Counted from the stretch's first letter, positions 25,793 through 36,675 are shown. The stretch is 64,000 nt of DNA from Lewinellaceae bacterium (GCA_016713985.1 JADJOD010000018.1:1-64000); one strand, 5' to 3'. Notes: generated by a model not told the origin, from the sequence alone. Translations and numbers: made by a program.

Positions 25793-26278
25793 ATGTTGCG
25801 CTCTTTTTTCTTCCTGATTTTTTCCCTCTCCCTGGTGTGCTGCCAAACCGTGCAGCCGCAGAACGATGAAACTACGTCGACGGAAGAAGCGGCTCCCGCT
25901 ATTCGCTACGCCCCTTCTTCGTTGCAAAAAATGCATTGGCTGGCAGGTATCTGGAAAGGTGAAGAAGCTGGACAGGTGACACGGCAGTTTTTTCAGTTTC
26001 ACAACGACCGCACCCTGGAGGTCATGTACACCGACGAGGACGGCGATTTGAGTTCCCTCGCGTTCACCTGGTTCGACGGCAGTTATTACTACGGAACAGG
26101 CCGCCGCTGGCTGGTAACCTGGATCGGGGAAAAAGACGTGCGTTTCGACCCCATGCATCCCGATGCCGAACCGATGACCTGGACACGCCTCAACGACCAG
26201 CAATGGCACCTGATCCGGCATACTCCTTCCGGCGACAAAGCCACCCTGATGGAGCGCACGGATGAAATGCAACCGTGA
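25793..26278 (+). CDS. Lipoprotein, DUF6265-like (161 aa)
   Basis: Exported lipoprotein: FFFLIFSLSLVCC ends in a lipobox (SLVC-C, cysteine about residue 17 or 18). The mature part begins after an acidic linker with MHWLAGIWKGEEAGQ, a WLAGxW pattern found in DUF6265/lipocalin-like Bacteroidota lipoproteins, followed by alternating beta-strand segments (TRQFFQFHNDRTLEVMY, TWFDGSYYYGTG, DVRFDPMHPDAEPMTWTRL). A small beta-barrel binding domain is likely. It is transcribed from the operator-bearing promoter upstream and lies 70 bp before the next permease, so the permease may share its control. Confidence 0.65.
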   Translation: MLRSFFFLIFSLSLVCCQTVQPQNDETTSTEEAAPAIRYAPSSLQKMHWLAGIWKGEEAGQVTRQFFQFHNDRTLEVMYTDEDGDLSSLAFTWFDGSYYYGTGRRWLVTWIGEKDVRFDPMHPDAEPMTWTRLNDQQWHLIRHTPSGDKATLMERTDEMQP

Positions 26279-26348
26279 TATTTTTGCCGGATGAGGCCGC
26301 CCCACCAGTTTTGACTTTTAAGACGGCCCCGTCCACAATGCTGAAGTT

Positions 26349-28806
26349 ATGATTCAAAACTATCTGAAAATTGCACTCCGCAATCTCCGGAAAAACAGGC
26401 TGTACTCCTTTCTCAACATTTTCGGCCTTTCACTCGGCATTGCCGCCTGCCTGCTCATCGTGCTCTACGTGGTCCACGAACTGAGTTACGATCGCTGGAA
26501 TCCCAACGCGGATCGTATCGTACGGGTAGCGGCAGACATCAATTTCGGGGGGCACCATTTCGAACTGGCGGTCGCCGGCTCGCCGGTCGGTCCCGATGCA
26601 CAAAAAAACCTGCCTGAGATACAATCCTGGTGCCGTTTTCGCCAATACGGCACTTATTTGGTGCGCCGCGACGGCTTGTCCCAGCAAAATATCCGCGAAG
26701 AAAATGTGCTGACGGTCGACAGCACATTTTTCGAACTTTTTCCCCTGAAAGTACTGGAAGGTGATCCCGCCCGCTGCCTTACCCGCCCGGATGTGGTGGC
26801 TATTTCCCGGAGCAGGGCGGAAAAATATTTTTCATCCCCCCAGATGGCCCTGGGCCAGACCTTGCTGCTCGAAAATAAAGAACGGAAACAGGTGACGGCC
26901 GTTTTTGAAGACATGCCGCTGAATTCCCATTTCCGGGCCGATATTTTGATTTCGATGAACGGCAACGAGGGAGGTAAAAACCGACCCCCCGTTTTGGGCA
27001 TCCAACAATAATTTTCAGACCTATTTTCTGCTGAACAAAGGAACCGATCCGGAGGTGTTCCGCAGAAAATTCGACGTTTTGTCCAAAACAAAAATCGGTG
27101 AAACGGTGCAGCAACTGCTCGGATCCACCGTTGAAGAAGTGGAAAAAACGGGCCAGTATGCGCGATATTACCTGCAGGCTCTGCCATCCATTCACCTGCA
27201 CTCGGACCTGACGGCAGAACTGACCACCAACGGCAACATCGCTTATGTCTGGATTTTCAGCGCCATCGCCGCATTTATCCTGCTGATCGCCTGTATCAAT
27301 TTTATGAATTTGTCCACCGCCCGTTCGGCGGGCAGGGCGAAGGAAGTGGGTATCCGCAAAGCGCTGGGCAGTAACCGTTCGGCATTGGTCGGGCAGTTTT
27401 TGAGCGAATCGATGCTGATCGCCGCCTTTGCCGTACTGCTGGCGTTGTTGCTGGCCACGCTGGCGATGCCCTGGCACCGCGAACTGACCGGGCGCGACCT
27501 TTCCATGCCCTGGGGCAGCCCCTTGTTCTGGCTGGCCCTGGCCGGCGGCACCGTTGCGGTGGGGCTGGCTGCGGGCAGTTACCCGGCATTTTTTCTGTCC
27601 GCCTTCGAATCCATCCGGGTGTTGAAAGGGCAGGCGACCGGCATGGGCAAAGGTGGCAGTTTCCGGAACGTGCTTGTTGTTTTTCAGTTTTCAATTTCCG
27701 TGGTGCTGATCATCGCTACCCTGTTGGTTTTTAAACAGTTGGATTTTATTCAAAACAAATCCCTTGGCTTTGATAAAAGCCAGGTCATCATCCTGGACGA
27801 CGCCTACGGGCTTGGCGATCATTTGAACACTTTTAAGGAGGAAATGCTCCGGAACACGGCTATTGAAGGCGCAACCATCTCGGGCTTTCTTCCGGTGCCG
27901 TCAAACAGGAGCGACCAGGGGTTTTCGAAAAAGCGCTCCATCGACAAAGACAACGTGGTAAGTATGCAGCGCTGGCGGGTCGACAACGATTATATCAAAA
28001 CTTTTGGCCTGGAAATAGCGCAGGGACGCAGTTTTGACCCGGCCAGGCTGACGGACAGCGCGGGTGTGATCCTGAACGAAACGGCAGCCCGCTTGTTCGG
28101 TTTCGACGACCCGGTAGGTCAGAAAATTTATGTCCCGGACGACAACTTTGAAGGGGCGCCCCAACCCGAAAACTTCAAAGAACTCACCATTCTCGGCGTG
28201 GTAAAAGACTTTCACTGGTCGAGCCTGAAGGATAATATCGGCGCTTTGTGCCTGCAACTGGGCCGCTCGAGCGGACAAATATCATTTCGCTACAAAGGCA
28301 CGGAAACGGCAGCCGTGATCGACCGCCTGGAGCAGGAATGGAAAAAACTTTCGCCGCAACAACCGTTCAGTTACCGCTTCCTCGACGAGTCTTTTGCCCG
28401 GATGTACGACGCCGAACAACGTGTGGGCAAAATCGCCGGCATTTTCGGCCTGCTGTCCATCCTGGTTTCCTGTTTGGGTTTGTTCGGGCTTGCCGCGTTC
28501 ACCACCGAGCAACGCACCAAGGAAATCGGTATCCGGAAAGTACTCGGCGCATCGATCACCGGTATCACGGGGCTGCTGGCTAAAGATTTTATGAAATTAG
28601 TGCTACTGGCTATTCTGATCGCCACTCCCGTCGCCTGGTATTTTATGCGGCAATGGCTTTCTGATTTTGCCTATCGTATTGATATTCAGGGGTGGATGTT
28701 TGTAGCGGCAGGTTTGGCCGCGGCGGCTATTGCATTTTTGACCGTCAGTTACCAGAGTATCAAAGCGGCTTTGGCCAACCCGGTGAAGAGCTTGCGGAAT
28801 GAGTAA
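26349..28806 (+). pseudogene. FtsX/MacB-like permease interrupted by one frameshift
   Basis: The first part (26349-27011) gives IQNYLKIALRNLRKNRLYSF and the N-terminal MacB-core region. The second part (frame open from before 27055 to 28806) gives the rest, with AKEVGIRKALGSN, TKEIGIRKVLGAS and the end ANPVKSLRNE. The switch is at the run of six C at 26985-26990: with five C the frame reads through as PPFWASNNNFQTYFLL. No other lesion is present in about 815 codons, so a base-calling error or a very recent mutation are both possible. If the sequence is correct, only a 220-residue fragment would be made unless the ribosome slips. Confidence 0.82.
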
Positions 28807-28823
28807 AATTCAAAAGCACAACC

Positions 28824-31253
28824 ATGACGATCTATAACCTGCGTCTCGCATGGCGCTCCCTGAGTAAAAACAAAATTTACCTTGCGCTCAATATTTGCGG
28901 CCTCGCAGTCGGTATCGCAGCCTGCCTGCTGATTTTCAGGATCATCAGGTTTGAAGGAAGTTTTAATACCGGTTTTAAAAACCACGACCGGATTGTGCGG
29001 GTTTTGACCAGCGAAACCGACCCCGCCGGCGAATCGCTCAGCGCCTGCGTACCAATTCCGGCCATGACCGCCCTGCAAAACAACGTCGGCCAGTTCGAAC
29101 AACTGGCCCGTATCCGGGAGGTTTGGCCCACCATCACGGTGCCGAATCCGGCGGGTGGCGCCCCTTGAAAAATTCCAGCCGACCGCGCCTGAACTGGGTA
29201 TGTTCGTGGAGCCGTCTTTTTAAAATATTCGACCTCAACTGGTTATCTGGCGACCCGGCCACCGCGCTCAACGAGGTAAATACGACCGTTTTGCCGCAAA
29301 AATTGGCCAAAAAGTGCTTCTGGCGACTGGCAGAGGCGCTTGGCCAGACGATCGTTATGGACAACCGGATTCCCCTGATCGTACGCGGCGTGGTGGAAGA
29401 CCTGCCTTCCAATTGCGATTTCCCTTTGTTCATCCTGGTCTCCTATCCGACCATTATGCCCAACAAAGACCTCTATTTTTACGATGAAAAGGAATGGGGA
29501 AGTTGCAGTTCCAACAACCAGGTGTTTGCTTTGTTACGCGATGCAAATCAGTTTTCAGCCGCTGCCGCCACTTCGGCGCTGATCGGCAAGGATGAATACC
29601 AAAAAGGCAATGAGCGGCGAAAGGTGTCGAAAAAACACATCCTGCAGCCGCTCGCCGACCTGCATTTTAACGAAGAGGCGGGCAATTCCGGCTCGCACAG
29701 CATCAGCAAATCGCGTTTGTGGGTGCTGGCCTGCATCGGCCTGCTGGTATTGGTTATGGCTTGTTTCAACTTCATCAACCTCGCCACCGCCCTGGCCACA
29801 CTCCGGGCAAAAGAAGTGGGCGTCCGGAAAACACTGGGCGGCAGCCGCGGGGCGCTGGTCAGCCAGTTCATGGGAGAAACGGCGCTTATCGTCCTGTTAT
29901 CCGTACTGGCAGGGGTGGTACTGGCCAAAATATGCGCTCCCCTGCTCAAACATATTTCCGAAGTGCCCGATGATCTGCCGTTTCTTTCCGACCCATCGGC
30001 GATCCTGTTTCTGGTGCTGACGGCCCTTGCGGTTTGTTTGTTTTCGGGGCTTTACCCTTCGCTGGTGTTGTCGGGTTACAATCCCGTACGCGCCTTAAAA
30101 AACGAGACGAACGCATCGGCCGCTGGCGGAGCCCCGTTGCGTAAAGCATTGGTTGTCATGCAGTTTACCATTGCACAAGCCCTCATTGTAGGCGCTATCG
30201 TGACCATCGGACAACTCGATTATATCCGGAATATGGACCTGGGTTTTAAAAAAGACCTCATTTATACGTTTGCGTTCAGCGGCGACAGCACCTCCCAGGC
30301 AAAACTCGACGGTTTTAAACAACGACTGCTGCAAATTCCCGGCGTGGAATCGGCGAGTTTCAGCAGCGACCAACCTTCGTCCGGCAATACCTGGACCTCC
30401 AATTTTGCCTTTGGCAGGGGTTCGGAAGACGCTCCCTTCAACACCAACCTGAAATTTTGCGACGCCGATTACACCAAAACCTACGGTTTGCAGCTGGCAG
30501 CCGGCCGCTGGATGGAGCCTTCGGATACCATGCGGGAAGCCGTGGTTAATGAAACGATGTTGAAAAAACTGGGTATTGCCAACCCGGAATCGGTCATTGG
30601 CAAAGAAATCCGTATTGGCGGAAGGCGTTATTTACAATTGGTCGGTGTGGTGCAGGATTTTCACGTGCATTCCGCACATCAGGCCATTGAACCGGTGGTG
30701 ATGAGCACCCGCCGGGCATTTTATTGGGAAACCGGGGTCAAGATCATGCCGCAGAATATCGCCGCAACGACGGAAGCCATTCAAAAAACCTTCGACGCCA
30801 CCTTTCCGGAGCAGGTGTTTGAAGGACGGTATTTCGACGAATCCATCGCCCGTTTTTACAGCGCGGAAAACCGGTTTTCCGCCTGCAAAGCTTGCGCCGG
30901 CTTAGCCATCCTGATTTCCTGCCTCGGCTTGTTCGGACTTGCCTCGCACGCCGCCGCGCGCCGCACCAAAGAAATCGGGATACGCAAAGTGCTTGGCGCC
31001 AGTGTGGCGGGTATCACCGGACTGCTGGCTAAGGACTTTCTGAAATTAGTTGTTTTTGCCATTCTCATCGCCTCGCCGCTCGCTTATTTTTTATGCAAAA
31101 TGGCTGACCGATTTTGTCTATCGTATTGATATTCAATGGTGGGTGTTTGCCGTTGCCGGGGCGGCGGCCATTGCGGTTGCATTTCTGACGGTGAGTTTTC
31201 AAAGTATAAAAGCGGCGATGGCCAACCCGGTTGAATCCTTGCGGAGCGAGTAA
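28824..31253 (+). pseudogene. FtsX/MacB-like permease with three frameshifts
   Basis: The start TIYNLRLAWRSLSKNKIYL is in one frame (28824-29165). A short stretch EKFQPTAPELGMFVEPSFF is in a second (about 29166-29220), and most of the protein, with AKEVGVRKTLGGS and TKEIGIRKVLGAS, is in a third (29222 to about 31090). The end, AKWLTDFVYRIDIQWW to ANPVESLRSE, is back in the first frame (to 31253). Each switch is repaired by deleting one base: near 29160-29165, in the T5 at 29217-29221, and in the T6 at 31087-31092. All three are in or beside short homopolymers and all are single-base gains, a pattern typical of indel sequencing error. The gene follows the previous one by 17 bp. Confidence 0.82.
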
Positions 31254-31259
31254 AATGGG

Positions 31260-31339
31260 GGGATCAGAATTTTCAGAATTAAAGAATTTTCAGAATCATT
31301 TCATTCCGTAAATTCTCTAATTCTGAAAATTCTGATCCC
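31260..31339 (+). repeat. 30-bp inverted repeat with one mismatch, upstream of a permease
   Basis: Arms 31260-31289 and 31310-31339 are reverse complements except one A/C mismatch, with a 20-base loop. The sequence is built on AATTTTCAGAATTA. It lies between two permease genes and ends 22 bases before the next ATG, the same placement as the unrelated hairpin at 11716-11805. Confidence 0.85.
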
Positions 31340-31361
31340 GACAGAAAAAATTTTCCCAGTT

Positions 31362-33728
31362 ATGCTACAAAGTTACCTGACCATCGCATTTCGCAATTTC
31401 CGCCGCAACGGCCGTTACCTCGTTATAAACGTACTTGGTCTCGGTATCGCGTTGGCATTTTGTATCATGTCGTTTGCAAACAATCGTTTTGCCTACAGTT
31501 TTGACGACTGGCACGCCGGCAAAGAACGCATCTTCCGGGTGGAGTCTTACAAGGCCTCCAACCACCTTTTGCACGGAGTCTGCCCGTCCACCCTTCCGAC
31601 GGCTGCCGTGGCCGAAATCCCGGGGGTGGAAGCAGCCACCCGCCTTGACTCGCGCCGGGTGGTGGTGAAATACGGGGAAAATGTCTTCAACGAACAGGTT
31701 CACTTTGCGGACGAAAATTTCCTCCAGGTATTTTCCTTCCCGTTGCTGGCCGGTCAGGCGCGTATGGCAGATCGTAACACCTTGTTAATCAGTGAAAAAA
31801 CCGCAAAAAAGTTTTTTGGTACGGAGAACCCCGTCGGAAAGGAACTGGTGTTGTACGCCGATCTGGAAAAACGGATGGTGTGCACAGTCAGCGGCGTAAC
31901 AAAAGACTGCCCCAAAAACTCCAGTATTTATTTCGACATGCTCACCCATCTCGACAACCAGTATGAGGGCGACAAACCGGTGCGTTACGATTCCTGGAAG
32001 TGGTTTGTGGATGCGGCGTTTTTAAAACTGAAAGACCCCGCCGATGCCGCAGCCGTGGAGTCGGCGCTGAAAACATACGTGGCGCCGCAAAACTCGGCTA
32101 ACCTGGACTGGCAGGCCGAACGTTTTGTGCTCGACCCACTTCCGGCCATCGCACTCCATTCCCGCGACATCCGATGGAACAACCTGCGCGGCGGCATGCC
32201 GCCTTCGGCCATCTGGGGCAACCTCACCGTCGCCATCATGCTGCTGCTGACCGCCTGCCTGAATTTTGCCAATACCACCATCAGCATCGGCAACCGGCGG
32301 CTCCGGGAGATGGGGGTGCGTAAGGTGATGGGTGGCACACAGGCACAACTGAGGCGCCAGTTGCTGGCCGAAGCATCCGTCGTGTGCCTGGCCGGCTTGC
32401 TGCTGGGCATGATCCTCGTATTCCCCATGGCCGACTGGTACACGGCTACCTGGAAACATTTGGAATTGAAAATCAATTATTTGGAGAACCCGGCATTGCT
32501 GCTGTTTATCGCCGCAACCGCTGTGATCACCACCTTGCTCGCGGGCGCGTATCCGGCATTTTTTATCAGCCGCTTCAACCCCTCCAGCATTTTCCGCGGT
32601 ACTTTGCGTTTTGGCGGCGCCAGCATTTTTTCCCGGCTGATGATGGGTTTGCAGGTGGCGATCGCCTTGTCTGCCGTTGTGGTGGGTTTCAGTTTTGCCC
32701 GCAACGCACAGGTGCAACGCCATGCCGACCTCGGCTACAACCGCGATAACCTGATCGGATTCGAAGCGGACAGTGTGCCCGACTTGAAGAAGTTCCAGGA
32801 AGTGATCGGACGCCATCCCAGGGTGCTGGCCACCGCCGGCACACGACACCATCCGGGATTTAGTTATCGCCGCTCCGAGTTCGAATTTGAAGGTGAAAAA
32901 GCCGAGTCAAGTTGGTTCGAAGTGGGCAAAGATTATATCCCCTTGATGGAAATAAAAGTGGTGGCAGGTAGCGGTTTTGAAAGCGATACTGAATCGGGAA
33001 AAAGCGATGAAGTGCTTGTTAATCAAACATTTGTACAAGAAATCGGAGGTGGCCGGGATGTGCTGGGCCGGGTGATCCGTTTCGATACCGCCACCTACCG
33101 CATCGCGGGTGTGGTCCGGGATTTTATGACCGACAGCCCTTTCGACGCCATGACACCTGCCGTGCTTCGCCGCGTGCCGGAAAACCGGTACCTGACCTGT
33201 TTAGTGAAAACAAACCCCGAAGAAATGACGGCAGTGTACGGCTATATGGAAGCCGAATGGAAAAAGATGTTTCCCTACAAACCGTTTACCGGATTTTATC
33301 AAAGTGAAGTGCTGCGTGAAGCCCTGGAAGTTTCGGACAATATCGCCACCACGATGCTGATCTTTTCTTTTGTGATCCTGCTCCTGACCGTCAGCGGCTT
33401 GTTCTCCATCGTTTCGCTCAACGCGATCAAACAATGGCGCGGACTTGCCATGCGCCGGGTGTTGGGTGCATCGCCGGCCAACATAGCGTATCACCTGAAT
33501 GTTAATTACCTGCTGGTCATGCTGGGCGCCACCTTCATCGGCTGCCTGAGTGGCCGTGTATTTGCACTCGCGATGATGAACAGCATTTATAAAATTCACG
33601 CAGGCGTTTCCGCAAGTGTACTTTTCTTCGCTGTTTTTTGTGTGCTGGGCGCTTTGGCCCTTACCATCGGCCTCAAAGTCTGGCAAATCCTGCGGGTCAA
33701 TTTATCCACGGCGTTGAAAGCAGAATGA
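31362..33728 (+). CDS. FtsX/MacB-like ABC transporter permease (788 aa)
   Basis: Last member of the array. N-terminus LQSYLTIAFRNFRRNGRYL, first FtsX loop REMGVRKVMGGT near residue 313, second WRGLAMRRVLGAS near 692, and the end VNLSTALKAE. It is the closest intact relative of the remnant at 1-586 (KPFTGFYQSEVLREALEV and SGLFSIVSLNAIK align with it) and of the gene at 651, forming a subgroup without the TKEIGIRKVLGAS/NPVKSLRSE tail. It is flanked on both sides by long hairpins, and the frame is intact. Confidence 0.87.
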   Translation: MLQSYLTIAFRNFRRNGRYLVINVLGLGIALAFCIMSFANNRFAYSFDDWHAGKERIFRVESYKASNHLLHGVCPSTLPTAAVAEIPGVEAATRLDSRRVVVKYGENVFNEQVHFADENFLQVFSFPLLAGQARMADRNTLLISEKTAKKFFGTENPVGKELVLYADLEKRMVCTVSGVTKDCPKNSSIYFDMLTHLDNQYEGDKPVRYDSWKWFVDAAFLKLKDPADAAAVESALKTYVAPQNSANLDWQAERFVLDPLPAIALHSRDIRWNNLRGGMPPSAIWGNLTVAIMLLLTACLNFANTTISIGNRRLREMGVRKVMGGTQAQLRRQLLAEASVVCLAGLLLGMILVFPMADWYTATWKHLELKINYLENPALLLFIAATAVITTLLAGAYPAFFISRFNPSSIFRGTLRFGGASIFSRLMMGLQVAIALSAVVVGFSFARNAQVQRHADLGYNRDNLIGFEADSVPDLKKFQEVIGRHPRVLATAGTRHHPGFSYRRSEFEFEGEKAESSWFEVGKDYIPLMEIKVVAGSGFESDTESGKSDEVLVNQTFVQEIGGGRDVLGRVIRFDTATYRIAGVVRDFMTDSPFDAMTPAVLRRVPENRYLTCLVKTNPEEMTAVYGYMEAEWKKMFPYKPFTGFYQSEVLREALEVSDNIATTMLIFSFVILLLTVSGLFSIVSLNAIKQWRGLAMRRVLGASPANIAYHLNVNYLLVMLGATFIGCLSGRVFALAMMNSIYKIHAGVSASVLFFAVFCVLGALALTIGLKVWQILRVNLSTALKAE

Positions 33729-33751
33729 AGAGACAGGTTTTTTGGTTTTTT

Positions 33752-33912
33752 ATAGACAGGATATTTTAATAGACAGGATTTACATGATCTACATGTTTCG
33801 AAGATTAAACCTGTAGATCATGTAAATCCTGTCTATTAAAATATCCTGTCTATTAAAAAATCCTGTCCACTAAAATATCCTGTCTATTAAAATATCCTGT
33901 CCACTAAAAAAC
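33752..33912 (+). repeat. 42-bp perfect inverted repeat continued by five 17-bp direct repeats
   Basis: Arms 33752-33793 and 33812-33853 are exact reverse complements around an 18-base loop. The right arm runs into five copies of CCTGTCTATTAAAATAT (33828-33912, 17-bp period; the third and fifth carry CCAC for CTAT). The region lies 3' of the permease gene and 28 bases beyond the 3' end of nagA, between convergent units, so it could act as a two-way transcription barrier. Confidence 0.85.
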
Positions 33913-33940
33913 CAGCCCCATCCGTGCAGTCCGTGTTCCA

Positions 33941-35053
33941 TCACTGCCAATCACCCACTAATTCCATCGCATCGTTGAAAGCAATAAAACACGCCGCATA
34001 TCCCGGCGCAATTTTACCCAGCCGCCGGCCTTCCCCGATTACCTGTGCCGGGTAAGTACTCGCCATATGCAGGGCTTCTTCCAGGGGAATATTGGCGTGT
34101 TGAACGCAATTTTTCACCGCCTGCCACATCGACAGCGCCGAACCCGCCAGCACACCCGCCTCATCGACATAGCGATCGGTGGCGAAGCGGAAACGGTAGT
34201 CACCCGAAAGGCTTTCCGTTACGGCGTCCGAGATCAGAAACAGTTTTGCCCCGAGTATATTCTTGCTGATTTTCAACGCGTTATAATCGCAATGAATGCC
34301 GTCGGCGATGATGCTTGTCCAGGGTTTCCGGTCGAAAATAGCGCCGACCATTCCGGGCTCCCGGCTTTGAAACGGGCTCATGGCGTTGAATAAATGCGTG
34401 GCCCGCTGTATACCCTTGTCAAAGCCGTGTGCGGCTTGCCGGAACGTAGCGTTGGAATGCCCCGCAGCAATCAGGATGCCGCTTTGCAGCAGCAGGTCCA
34501 GCGAAACGCCGTCAAATTGTTCGGGCGCCACGGTCATGTAACGCACCACCCCCTTGCCGCGCTCGATCAATTCGGCCACTTCTGCCGGATCGGGTTTGCG
34601 GATATGTTGCAGCGGGTGCGCGCCTCGTTTTTCGGGGTTGAAATACGGTCCTTCGAGGTGAAGGCCCAACAACCCTTCTCCACCGCCGGACAGGTACTGC
34701 CGGCAGGCTTCGATGGCTTTCCACATCGTTTCGGGCAGAGAACAAGACAAAGTGATCTGAAAATGGGAAGTGCCGGTGTGCCGGATGTTTTCCCAGGTTT
34801 TCCGGATCGTTTCCACCGTCGGTTCGTTGTTGAACAGTTTGCCGAGGCCGCCGTAAATCTGCAGGTCGATGAAGGCGGGCGCGAGGCAAAGGCCATTCAG
34901 GTCGATGACGCCCGGCGTAGTGATGGCCTCACTTGGAGTGAGGCCATCACTTGGAGTGACTTCGGCAATAACCCCGTTTTCAACGACGACACTGGCATTG
35001 GGCAGCACCCCGTCGCCGGTAAATACGCGGGCATTGATGTAAGTGGTTGGCAT
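33941..35053 (-). CDS. nagA: N-acetylglucosamine-6-phosphate deacetylase (370 aa)
   Basis: Cytoplasmic amidohydrolase that converts GlcNAc-6-P to glucosamine-6-P and acetate. Diagnostic motifs: LAPAFIDLQIYGG, the metal ligand E134 in LHLEGPYFNPEKRGAH, AGHSNATFRQA, THLFNAMSPFQSREPG, IADGIHCD and the base D in FLISDAVTE. Length is slightly above the usual because residues 34-46 (PSDGLTPSEAITT) are encoded by a palindromic insert with a 5-base loop between strands of the N-terminal beta-sandwich, a place that tolerates length change. The gene starts 22 bp after the M48-TPR gene and shares its direction. It belongs to amino-sugar or cell-wall recycling; no nagB is seen here. Confidence 0.92.
   Translation of the reverse strand: MPTTYINARVFTGDGVLPNASVVVENGVIAEVTPSDGLTPSEAITTPGVIDLNGLCLAPAFIDLQIYGGLGKLFNNEPTVETIRKTWENIRHTGTSHFQITLSCSLPETMWKAIEACRQYLSGGGEGLLGLHLEGPYFNPEKRGAHPLQHIRKPDPAEVAELIERGKGVVRYMTVAPEQFDGVSLDLLLQSGILIAAGHSNATFRQAAHGFDKGIQRATHLFNAMSPFQSREPGMVGAIFDRKPWTSIIADGIHCDYNALKISKNILGAKLFLISDAVTESLSGDYRFRFATDRYVDEAGVLAGSALSMWQAVKNCVQHANIPLEEALHMASTYPAQVIGEGRRLGKIAPGYAACFIAFNDAMELVGDWQ
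34919..34951 (-). repeat. Palindromic element inside nagA, TTGGA loop
   Basis: Perfect 14-bp arms 34919-34932 and 34938-34951 flank a 5-base loop (TTGGA on +, TCCAA on the coding strand). A further half unit (ACTTGGAGTGAC) follows to 34960. It is carried in frame as 11 codons. The same loop and arm length recur at 49126-49158, and related elements lie at 37484-37519 and 52824-52856. Confidence 0.85.
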
Positions 35054-35075
35054 GTGGCAAAGGTAATCGGCGGCT

Positions 35076-36674
35076 TTATTTCTTCAGGGCTTGCGTTTTG
35101 CAGGTTAGGGCCTGCTGATTGTCGGGGTATTTTGCCAAAACCGCGTCGAGCCACACCAGCCCTTCCTTAGCATGGCCGAATTCGACGAGCAGGCAGCCGA
35201 TTTTGATGGAATAATTGGTGGTTAAAACGGTGTTGGTAAAGGTTTTTTCAAAATCCTTGTCCGCCTCTTCTTTTTGCCCCAGGATCATTTTTGAAAGGCC
35301 GCGGTGCATAAAAGCGTCTGAAAAATCGGGGTGGCGCTGGAGCGAGGCATCAAAATCCGCAATGGCTTCGCGGTGTTTTCCCAGCGACTGGTAACACTTT
35401 CCGCGGTCGAAATGGCTGTTAAATTCCGGATCGAGTTTTTGCAGGCGATCGAAATCTTCGATGGCATCGGCAAACCGGTTGGAAAACATTTTGGCGCCCG
35501 CCCGAAGATCGAGCGCATCGATATACACCGGATTGGCCTGCAGGGCTTTGTCCATATCTGCGATAACCAGGTCATATTCGCCGAAGTTGTACTGAATATT
35601 GCCGTGCCAGTACCAGGCTTCCGCGTAATCGGGTTTGACGTTGGTCGCTTTTTCCAGGTCCTTCAACGCCGCCTCATGATCGTCCGTTTTCATTTTTACC
35701 CAGGCCCGGCCCAGGTAGGCTTCGTGGAATTTGGCATCGAGGCGGATGGCGCGGTTGTAATCGGCGAGTGCTAAGGAGTCGTGATCAACGCGGCGGTGCG
35801 CGTAGCCGCGTTCGGAATAGGCCGCGGGGTTTTTGGGCCGCATCTGGATGTACACGTCGAAATCGGCGATGGCGTCCCCGAAATTGACGCGCATTTCGTC
35901 AACGTCTTCAACGTCCACTTTGCGTTTTCCACGTTCGAGGTAGGCATCGGCGTAATCTTCCCTGATTTCGATGGCCTGGTCGAGCAGTTCGATGGCTTTG
36001 TAGGGGTCTTTTTCATCCAGCGCCTGCCGGTACAGTTTTTTCTCGTCGGAATCCTCGGCAACCGAACCTTCCGTGTTGCCGGCGTTGGCGGCGAGTTCTT
36101 CCGCCTGTTTCCAGCCGACCGCCAGCGCTTCCAGCCGCGCGCGTTTGGGCGGGTGGGTTAGGGAAGCGTCCTTCAGCGAAAAGGTGTTGATACCGGCCTG
36201 GGCTTCTTCCAAAGTGGCGCCCAGCCGGAATAAAATGCCGCCGGCAAAGCGGTCGGCTTCCAGTTCGAAACGTTTTCGCACGGCCGGATTGTTTTCCTCC
36301 AGGTCGTGGTTGCTCAGGTGGTGCCCGATTTCGTGGGCAAGCACACAAAATGCGGCCCAGCGGGTATTGGCGTCTTTTTTAAAATTTTCTAAAAAAGTTG
36401 TGTTGTAAAGAATAAACCGCTGTTTGCCGATGGTGGTGGCTAAGGCGTTGTTGCAGTCCGCCGCTTTGATCACAAAATTTTGCGGCAACACGTTGGTATT
36501 CATCACCTGTTCCACGATCTGTTTCGCCTCCGCAGAAGCGTCGTAGGTGTACACCTCCGCGAACGTATCGGCCGCGGCGAAGTTGCAACTGTGCTGGATT
36601 TCCAGCGCTTCCTGTGCGGAAAGGGGAAGGTTGAGGAAAAGAAGCAGGGCTGGTATTGCCGAAAATTTGAACAT
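35076..36674 (-). CDS. Secreted M48-family metallopeptidase with TPR domain (532 aa)
   Basis: Signal peptide FSAIPALLLFLNLPLSAQ, then a zinc peptidase domain with HEIGHH at residues 114-119 and the third ligand in ELEADRFAGG (about E139), as in M48. From about residue 205 to 520 come tandem TPRs (for example AIELLDQAIEIREDYADAYLERG, AALKDLEKATNVKPDYAEAWYW), typical of protein-protein scaffolding. Family members such as BepA clear misfolded outer-membrane proteins; here the TPRs may present clients or partners. ATG 36674 lies immediately after the stop of the EAD11-tailed membrane protein, so the two are likely co-translated. Confidence 0.85.
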   Translation of the reverse strand: MFKFSAIPALLLFLNLPLSAQEALEIQHSCNFAAADTFAEVYTYDASAEAKQIVEQVMNTNVLPQNFVIKAADCNNALATTIGKQRFILYNTTFLENFKKDANTRWAAFCVLAHEIGHHLSNHDLEENNPAVRKRFELEADRFAGGILFRLGATLEEAQAGINTFSLKDASLTHPPKRARLEALAVGWKQAEELAANAGNTEGSVAEDSDEKKLYRQALDEKDPYKAIELLDQAIEIREDYADAYLERGKRKVDVEDVDEMRVNFGDAIADFDVYIQMRPKNPAAYSERGYAHRRVDHDSLALADYNRAIRLDAKFHEAYLGRAWVKMKTDDHEAALKDLEKATNVKPDYAEAWYWHGNIQYNFGEYDLVIADMDKALQANPVYIDALDLRAGAKMFSNRFADAIEDFDRLQKLDPEFNSHFDRGKCYQSLGKHREAIADFDASLQRHPDFSDAFMHRGLSKMILGQKEEADKDFEKTFTNTVLTTNYSIKIGCLLVEFGHAKEGLVWLDAVLAKYPDNQQALTCKTQALKK

Positions 36675-36675
36675 G

